Shown here piece by piece: positions 59,073 through 64,000 of a DNA stretch of 64,000 nt (its first letter is position 1; every line of letters begins with the position of its first letter). The notes below the pieces were generated by a model, which was not told the DNA's origin, did no database searches, and saw only the letters and a list, made by a program, of their open reading frames with translations. Origin of the DNA: Paracoccus aerodenitrificans (GTDB lineage Bacteria; Pseudomonadota; Alphaproteobacteria; Rhodobacterales; Rhodobacteraceae). The stretch covers positions 1,860,001 to 1,924,000 of the forward strand of contig NZ_CP115784.1 in the NCBI RefSeq assembly GCF_027913215.1, in the 5' to 3' direction. The position numbers and the translations under genes are program-made.

Positions 59073-60732
59073 CCCGCCATCTATTCACCAGCGGATAGCG
59101 CCGGTCCAGCCAGAAGGCCTTGGTCGAGATCCTCGGACCCGGGGCGGCCTGATAGCGTTTCCATTCGCTTTGATAGAGCAGCTTTTCGACCTTTTTCACC
59201 GTTTCGACATCGAAGCCGCGGGCGACGAGGTCTTTCAGGGACAGGTCCTCTTCGACCAGACCGAACAGGATCTGGTCCAGCACGTCATAGGGCGGCAGGG
59301 AATCGCTGTCTTTCTGGTCGGGGCGCAGCTCAGCGCTTGGGGGTTTGGTGATGATCTGCGGGGGGATGACCTCTCCGGTCTTGCCCATCATCCAGCCGCG
59401 GTGGTTCTCGTTGCGCCAGCGGCAGGTTTCGAAGACGCGGGTCTTGTACAGATCCTTGATCGGGTTATAGCCGCCCGCCATGTCGCCATAGATCGTGGCA
59501 TAGCCCACCGCGACCTCGGATTTATTGCCGGTGGTCAGCAGCATCTCGCCGAATTTGTTCGAGATCGCCATCAGCATCAGGCCGCGCAGGCGGGACTGGA
59601 TGTTTTCCTCGGTCGTGTCGGGCTTGGTCCCCTCCATCAGATGGGCGAGGGCGTCGGCCACCGCGTCGCGGGCTCCGTCGATCTTCACCGTGTCCAGCCT
59701 TGCGCCGAGCCGGTTCGCGCAATCGGCGGCATCGTCCAGACTGGCCTGTGAGGTATATTCCGAGGGCAGCATCACGCAGCGCACATTATCCGGGCCAAGC
59801 GCATCGCAGGCGATGGTGGCGACAAGCGCCGAATCGATACCGCCTGACATGCCGAGGAGTACCTTGCGGAAGCCGTTCTTGCGGGAATAGTCGCGCAGCC
59901 CGGTCATCATGGCGCGGTAATCCTGTTCCCACTCATCGGGCTGTTCGGCCATCTGGCCCGGCTTTGCCCGCCAGCCTGCATCGGTGCGGGTTAAGTCGAT
60001 ATGTTCGATCACTTCGTCGAAGGGGGCAAGCTGCACGGCTTTTTCCGCGCCGCCATCCGGCCCGGGATTCAGCACGAAACTGGCCCCGTCATAGATCTGG
60101 TCATCCTGCCCTCCAACCGAGTTCAGATAGACCAGCGGCAGGCGGTTCTCGACCACCCGCGCGACCATATGCCCCATGCGCAGATCCAGCTTGCCCCGGT
60201 GATAGGGAGAGCCATTGGGCACAACAAGGATTTCGGCGCCGGATTCCTCCAGCGTTTCGGCAACTGTGGGCCACCAGCTGTCTTCGCAAATAGGGGAGCC
60301 GATGCGCACGCCGCCGATGCTGTAGGGCCCCGAGATCGGGCCCGAATCGAACAGCCGCAACTCGTCGAAAAGCTGTTTATGGGGCAGATCGTGTTTCAGT
60401 ACGCGAGCGGTGATCTTGCCGCTTTCGCAGATGAAATAGGCGTTATAAAGCTTGCCCTCGCTCGCCCAAGGCGTGCCGATGCCAAGGGCGGGACCGTCGG
60501 CGCATTGGCGGGCAAGCGCCTCGACCTGTTCGACGGCGTGATCGGTGAAGCCCTTTTTCAGCACCAGATCCTGGGTCTGATAGCCGGTGATGAACATCTC
60601 GGGCAGATAGACGATGGCCGCGCCCGCATCCCTGCCCTTTTCCCAGGCGGAACGGGCCTTGGCCGCGTTGCCCTCCAGGTCGCCAAGGGTCGGATTAAGC
60701 TGTGCAATCGTGATGCGGATGCTGTCGGTCAT
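59062..60732 (-). CDS. nadE: Glutamine-dependent NAD+ synthase
   Basis: A 556-residue two-domain enzyme: an N-terminal nitrilase-fold glutaminase (E in IVYLPEMFITGY, K in VLKHDLPHKQLF, C in IGSPICEDSWWP) and a C-terminal NAD synthase with LLGMSGGIDSALVATIACD (PP-loop). It finishes NAD synthesis by amidating nicotinic acid adenine dinucleotide. ATG 60732 (MTDSIRITIAQLNPTLGD) has GAGGGA upstream; the longer frame to 60816 has no family support. Divergent from the MORN gene with 117 nt between starts. Confidence 0.96.
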   Translation of the reverse strand: MTDSIRITIAQLNPTLGDLEGNAAKARSAWEKGRDAGAAIVYLPEMFITGYQTQDLVLKKGFTDHAVEQVEALARQCADGPALGIGTPWASEGKLYNAYFICESGKITARVLKHDLPHKQLFDELRLFDSGPISGPYSIGGVRIGSPICEDSWWPTVAETLEESGAEILVVPNGSPYHRGKLDLRMGHMVARVVENRLPLVYLNSVGGQDDQIYDGASFVLNPGPDGGAEKAVQLAPFDEVIEHIDLTRTDAGWRAKPGQMAEQPDEWEQDYRAMMTGLRDYSRKNGFRKVLLGMSGGIDSALVATIACDALGPDNVRCVMLPSEYTSQASLDDAADCANRLGARLDTVKIDGARDAVADALAHLMEGTKPDTTEENIQSRLRGLMLMAISNKFGEMLLTTGNKSEVAVGYATIYGDMAGGYNPIKDLYKTRVFETCRWRNENHRGWMMGKTGEVIPPQIITKPPSAELRPDQKDSDSLPPYDVLDQILFGLVEEDLSLKDLVARGFDVETVKKVEKLLYQSEWKRYQAAPGPRISTKAFWLDRRYPLVNRWRDEL

Positions 60733-60849
60733 GATCGGTCCCTCGATATGCTTGCGCCAGCCATAGCGCAGCCGACGGCGAAGGGGAACGGCAGGCTTTG
60801 CGCTGCGGTTCCGCATGGGCTAAACGAGGGGCAAAGAACGGAGGCGGGC

Positions 60850-62502
60850 ATGAAAGCAGCTCTGGCAGCGGTTATTCTGGCGTTTGCGGCGCCAGCCGTG
60901 GCGCAGGACAACACGGCGCAGCAAAACGGCGACGCGCAGGGAAACAGCGAGGCACAGCAGGGCGTCGCGGCGCGGGATTCGGTCGCTGACCGGCAAAATA
61001 TCGTCACCAAGCAATATGATGATGGCGGTATCTATGAAGGCACGTTCCGGAACGGTCTGCAACATGGCCGGGGGAAATACAGCCTGCCCTCGGGCTATGA
61101 GTATGAGGGGGATTGGGTCGAGGGGGAAATCCTCGGACAGGGCCGCGCAAGATTTCCCAACGGGTCGATCTATGAGGGCAGCTTCGCGCAGGGCAAGCCG
61201 AACGGAAAGGGCCGGATCACCTATGCCGATGGCGGCACCTATGAGGGGGATTGGGTCGAGGGCCAGATCACCGGCTCAGGCGTCGCCGAATATGCCAATG
61301 GCGCCCGCTATGAAGGCGGCTTCCGCAATGCGATGCATCACGGAAAGGGGATTCTGACCCAGCCGAATGGTTATCGCTACGACGGAGACTGGGTCAACGG
61401 GGTCAAGGAAGGTCAGGGGCATATCACCTATCCCGACGGGTCGGTCTATGAAGGGCAGATGCTGGCCGGGCAACGCGCCGGGCGCGGCAGGCTGACCATG
61501 CAGGACGGGCTGGTGTATGATGGCGTGTGGGAGGCCGGGCAGATGTCCGGGCGGGGTGCGCTGACCCAGCAATCCGGCGACCGCTATGAAGGGCAGATGC
61601 GGGCCGGCAAGCGTGAGGGCGAGGGCAAGGCGACCTATGCCAATGGCGATATCTATGAGGGCGGCTTCCAGAACGACAAGCGCCACGGCATCGGCACCTT
61701 CACCGGCACGGATGGTTATGTCTATACCGGCGAATGGAATGCAGGCCGGATGGCCGGACAGGGCCGGATCACCTATCCGGATGGGGCGGTCTATGAGGGG
61801 CAGATGAGCGACGACCAGCCTCACGGGCGCGGCCGGATCACTTATGCTGACGGGGCCACCTATGACGGAGACTGGGTCAACGGCGTGATCGAGGGGCGGG
61901 GCCGGGCCGAATACGCGAACGGCATGATCTATGAGGGCGGCTTCAGCCAGGCAAAGATCGAGGGACAGGGCCGCATGACCTATCCTGATGGCTATGTCTA
62001 TAACGGCGAGTGGAAGGACGGGCAGCGCGACGGGCGCGGTCAGGCCACCTATCCCGACGGCACGGTCTATACGGGAGAGTTCTCGGAAGGGCTGCGCGAA
62101 GGTCAGGGCAAGCTGACCACGCCGGACGGTTTCATCTATGAGGGCGGCTGGAAGGACGGGGAAATCGACGGCGAAGGTCAGGCGAGCTATGCGACGGGCG
62201 ATGTCTATACCGGCCAGTTCGTCGCCGGAAAACGTCAGGGCCAGGGCGTGATGCATTACAGCACCGGAGAGGTTGCCTCGGGCGTCTGGGATCAGAACCG
62301 CCTGCAATCGGCGGCCCCGGCTCCGGGCGAAGCAACACAGCCCGGAGAAACCACGGAAGGCGGCGCAGAAGCCCCGGCCATGCCGGATGACAGCGACATG
62401 CCCGACGACCCCGGCACATTACCATCGGTCGAAAACGGGAACGCGGTCAGCATCCCCGCACCCGGTTCCAGCGACATCTCAGAAACAGAGGACATGCAAT
62501 GA
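60850..62502 (+). CDS. Secreted MORN-repeat protein
   Basis: A 550-residue exported protein: signal peptide (MKAALAAVILAFAAPAVAQ, cleaved near AVA-Q), a Gln/Asn-rich stretch, then 18 uninterrupted 23-residue MORN units from residue 59 to 472, a degenerate 19th, and an acidic Pro-rich tail. Each unit follows G-x-x-Y-x-G-x-W/F, for example GGTYEGDWVEGQITGSGVAE. MORN domains are thought to form an elongated beta ladder that binds lipids or proteins; a periplasmic location implies an envelope scaffold. AACGAGGGGC and GGAGGCGGG lie upstream of ATG 60850. Its stop overlaps the next gene by ATGA. Confidence 0.92.
   Translation: MKAALAAVILAFAAPAVAQDNTAQQNGDAQGNSEAQQGVAARDSVADRQNIVTKQYDDGGIYEGTFRNGLQHGRGKYSLPSGYEYEGDWVEGEILGQGRARFPNGSIYEGSFAQGKPNGKGRITYADGGTYEGDWVEGQITGSGVAEYANGARYEGGFRNAMHHGKGILTQPNGYRYDGDWVNGVKEGQGHITYPDGSVYEGQMLAGQRAGRGRLTMQDGLVYDGVWEAGQMSGRGALTQQSGDRYEGQMRAGKREGEGKATYANGDIYEGGFQNDKRHGIGTFTGTDGYVYTGEWNAGRMAGQGRITYPDGAVYEGQMSDDQPHGRGRITYADGATYDGDWVNGVIEGRGRAEYANGMIYEGGFSQAKIEGQGRMTYPDGYVYNGEWKDGQRDGRGQATYPDGTVYTGEFSEGLREGQGKLTTPDGFIYEGGWKDGEIDGEGQASYATGDVYTGQFVAGKRQGQGVMHYSTGEVASGVWDQNRLQSAAPAPGEATQPGETTEGGAEAPAMPDDSDMPDDPGTLPSVENGNAVSIPAPGSSDISETEDMQ
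61024..62265 (+). repeat. Eighteen 69-nt MORN-coding units
   Basis: Eighteen units with an exact 69-nt period and no indels. W-type units (residue 8 is Trp) are 2, 4, 6, 8, 11, 13, 15, 17; F/M-type are 1, 3, 5, 7, 9, 10, 12, 14, 16, 18. The alternation slips between units 9 and 10, as if nine units (621 nt) had been duplicated; units 3-4 and 12-13 are most alike. Nucleotide repeats are diverged. Confidence 0.9.
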
Positions 62503-62663
62503 TCGTTATCGTCTGCATACTTGCAGGGCTGTGGCTCGGCTGGCAACGCGCCGGGAAATCCGGCGGAGACCGGAAGGATCGCTGGCAATGGGCTCTGGCC
62601 CATGCGCTGATATTCGCAATAGCCGGAGTGTTTGCGACAATCATCATCGACCGTATGATCTGA
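62499..62663 (+). CDS. 54-residue two-helix membrane protein
   Basis: A short frame opening with ATG 62499, which overlaps the MORN stop (ATGA), and ending with TGA 62661-62663, which overlaps the VWA start (TGATG). The product has two hydrophobic segments (IVIVCILAGLWLGW and ALIFAIAGVFATIIIDR) separated by a basic, charged loop (RAGKSGGDRKDRWQ). Double coupling and a good codon pattern support translation. No family is recognised. Confidence 0.7.
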   Translation: MIVIVCILAGLWLGWQRAGKSGGDRKDRWQWALAHALIFAIAGVFATIIIDRMI

Positions 62664-63844
62664 TGTTCCGCCCCTTCATCGACAGTCTGCGCAGACAGGG
62701 CGTTCCGGTCAGCCTGCGGGAATATCTCGACCTGCTCGGCGGGCTGTCAAAGGGCGTCGCGGGATATTCCCCGGATGAGTTCTATTACTTCGCGCGGCTC
62801 TGTCTGGTGAAGGATGAACGCCATATCGACCGCTTCGACCGCGCCTTCGCCGAGTCGTTCTCAGGCGTTGAACAGATCCCGGTCGAGGCGCTGTTGCAGC
62901 AGGTCGAACTGCCACGCGAATGGCTGGAGAAAATGGCCGAGAAGCTGCTGACCGATGCCGAGAAAGCCGAAATTGAGGCCACGGGCAGTTTCGAGAAGCT
63001 GATGGAGAAACTGCGAGAACGCCTTGCCGAGCAGCAGGGCCGCCATCAGGGCGGCAATAAATGGATCGGCACGGCGGGGACATCGCCCTTCGGCGCTTAC
63101 GGCTATAATCCCGAAGGTGTGCGGATCGGCCAGCACGAATCGCGTCATCGCCGGGCCGTGAAAATCTGGGACAAGCGCGAATTCCGGGATTTCGACGACA
63201 CTGTCGAACTGGGCACCCGCAATATCAAGGTGGCGCTGAAACGCCTGCGGCAATGGGCGCGGCACGGCGCTGCCGATGAGCTTGACCTGCCCGCCACGAT
63301 CCGCGCCACTGCCGATCACGGCTATATCGACGTGAAAACCCGGCCCGAGCGGCGCAATGCGGTGAAGGTGCTGCTGTTTCTGGATGTCGGCGGCTCGATG
63401 GATGATCATATCCGCGTGGTAGACGAGCTCTTCAGCGCCGCGCGGGCCGAGTTCAAGCATATGGAGCATTTCTTCTTCCATAACTGCCTTTACGAAGCGG
63501 TCTGGAAGGATTCGCGCAGACGCTGGACCGAGACCACGCCAAGCTGGGACATCCTTCATCGCTACGGGCGCGACTATAAATGCATTTTCGTCGGCGACGC
63601 CTCGATGTCTCCCTATGAGATCGCAATGCCGGGCGGGGCAAATGAACACTGGAATGCCGAAGCCGGAGAAGTCTGGCTGCGCCGCGCCTGTGAAACCTGG
63701 CCGGATCATATCTGGCTGAACCCGGTTCCACAGCAGAACTGGCGATACACCCAGTCCATCCGCATGGTCGAAGAGATCTTCGAAAACCGGATGGTCCCGC
63801 TGACGCTTGACGGGTTGTCCCAAGCGATGCGCATCCTTGGCTGA
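62663..63844 (+). CDS. CoxE-like VWA-domain protein
   Basis: A 393-residue protein of the CoxE-like VWA family that usually works with a MoxR-type AAA ATPase. The N-terminal 170 residues are a helical CoxE domain (MFRPFIDSLRRQGVPVSLRE, RHIDRFDRAFAESFSG). The C-terminal VWA domain has the MIDAS motif DVGGSMDDH (usually DxSxS), plus LFSAARAEFKHMEHFFFHNC. No MoxR gene is visible within the window, so its ATPase partner lies elsewhere or it is orphaned. It is translationally coupled to the 54-residue protein and the MORN protein. Confidence 0.92.
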   Translation: MFRPFIDSLRRQGVPVSLREYLDLLGGLSKGVAGYSPDEFYYFARLCLVKDERHIDRFDRAFAESFSGVEQIPVEALLQQVELPREWLEKMAEKLLTDAEKAEIEATGSFEKLMEKLRERLAEQQGRHQGGNKWIGTAGTSPFGAYGYNPEGVRIGQHESRHRRAVKIWDKREFRDFDDTVELGTRNIKVALKRLRQWARHGAADELDLPATIRATADHGYIDVKTRPERRNAVKVLLFLDVGGSMDDHIRVVDELFSAARAEFKHMEHFFFHNCLYEAVWKDSRRRWTETTPSWDILHRYGRDYKCIFVGDASMSPYEIAMPGGANEHWNAEAGEVWLRRACETWPDHIWLNPVPQQNWRYTQSIRMVEEIFENRMVPLTLDGLSQAMRILG

Positions 63845-63867
63845 GCATCAACCGACCCACCGCAGAA

Positions 63868-63919
63868 GGGTATTTACATGAAGAAGAAATCCCCGCGCTT
63901 CTTCTTCATGTAAATACCC
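63868..63919. repeat. Perfect 21-bp hairpin
   Basis: A perfect 21-bp inverted repeat (arms 63868-63888 and 63899-63919; left arm begins GGGTATTTACATGAAG) around a 10-nt GC-rich loop, 23 nt after the VWA stop. It is symmetric, has no T tract, and could terminate transcription from both directions or belong to a dispersed repeat family. Confidence 0.85.
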
Positions 63920-64000
63920 GAATCCGGCGCTGGCGAAACCCCAAAGGCCCGAAACAGTGTCTTGATCGAAGGGTAAAACCGGCCCACATCTGAGATATGC
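63874..64000 (-). CDS. Possible 3' end of a minus-strand gene (partial, weak)
   Basis: A minus-strand frame entering at the window edge is open for 41 codons and stops at TAA 63874-63876 inside the hairpin. The upstream part (ISDVGRFYPSIKTLFRAF) looks protein-like, but the last dozen residues are just the hairpin read through. Another frame is also open across the end. It may be a convergent gene or chance. Confidence 0.25.
   Translation of the reverse strand, partial: HISDVGRFYPSIKTLFRAFGVSPAPDSGIYMKKKRGDFFFM

Noticed and set aside
61024..62265. Regular 69-nt periodicity considered as a CRISPR or satellite array
   Set aside because: The period is in-frame, diverged at the DNA level, and encodes MORN units; there is no repeat-spacer pattern.

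Overview
The window is about 64 kb of a GC-rich alphaproteobacterial chromosome, most like a Paracoccus/Rhodobacter-type member of the Rhodobacteraceae. The assignment rests on several things: family-specific protein features (ribosomal protein L21 with a C-terminal helix-hairpin-helix extension, DUF1127, DUF5671, SPOR-tailed D,D-carboxypeptidase, a UDP-sulfoquinovose synthase); CTTGAC-type -35 boxes with 16-17 nt spacers in front of RNA and ribosomal-protein genes; and GC-rich intergenic hairpins. No rRNA, prophage or CRISPR array is present. Apart from one damaged insertion sequence the region is ordinary, densely packed core chromosome.

Layout: 1-8.9 kb is a complete glycogen operon (end of glgP, then glgB-glgC-glgA-glgX-pgm, joined by overlapping stops and starts), followed by a TRIC-type cation channel gene and a strong bidirectional terminator. 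9.6-15.5 kb on the minus strand holds sqdB (sulfolipid), lutABC (L-lactate oxidation) and purMN. A tRNA with a CAT anticodon (probably tRNA-Ile2) sits at 15.7 kb. 15.9-23.6 kb holds housekeeping genes: a SPOR-domain D,D-carboxypeptidase, clpS, an RsmC-like methyltransferase, a degenerate SDR, prmA, msrA, a DUF1127 gene, rsmE and ubiA. 23.7-33.6 kb holds a large OmpA-domain envelope protein, an aminotransferase/mercaptopyruvate sulfurtransferase/ThDP-enzyme cluster, smpB, cbpA-cbpM, a DUF4202 gene and an M20 hydrolase. 33.8-43 kb holds trpA, tRNA-Gly(GCC), a DUF5671/pilin-like pair, ctaA, an M32 carboxypeptidase, glpK, a flavin reductase, an aldo/keto reductase and an acetyltransferase. 43-56.3 kb holds rpmA-rplU, tkt, an EamA transporter, an LpxL-type acyltransferase, a MuiA-like protein, a cation/proton antiporter with a nucleotide-binding-like domain, a DEAD-box helicase, lnt and rpmG.

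56.3-59 kb is the only mobile-DNA-marked stretch: the RNase P RNA gene, then an IS1182-type element whose transposase has a one-base deletion, then a VOC-fold gene. The end of the window holds nadE with a 48-codon reading frame overlapping its 3' end, a secreted protein made of 18 uninterrupted 23-residue MORN units, a 54-residue two-helix membrane protein coupled to it by an ATGA overlap, and a CoxE-like VWA protein coupled to that by a TGATG overlap. A perfect 21-bp hairpin follows.

The most unusual items are the MORN/small-membrane-protein/VWA cassette and its internal nine-unit duplication, the SDR that has lost its catalytic lysine, the L21 fusion, the palindrome over the predicted sqdB start point, and two short coupled frames (54 and 48 codons) that a length cutoff would miss. 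All functional calls are from sequence recognition by eye; no database search was run.
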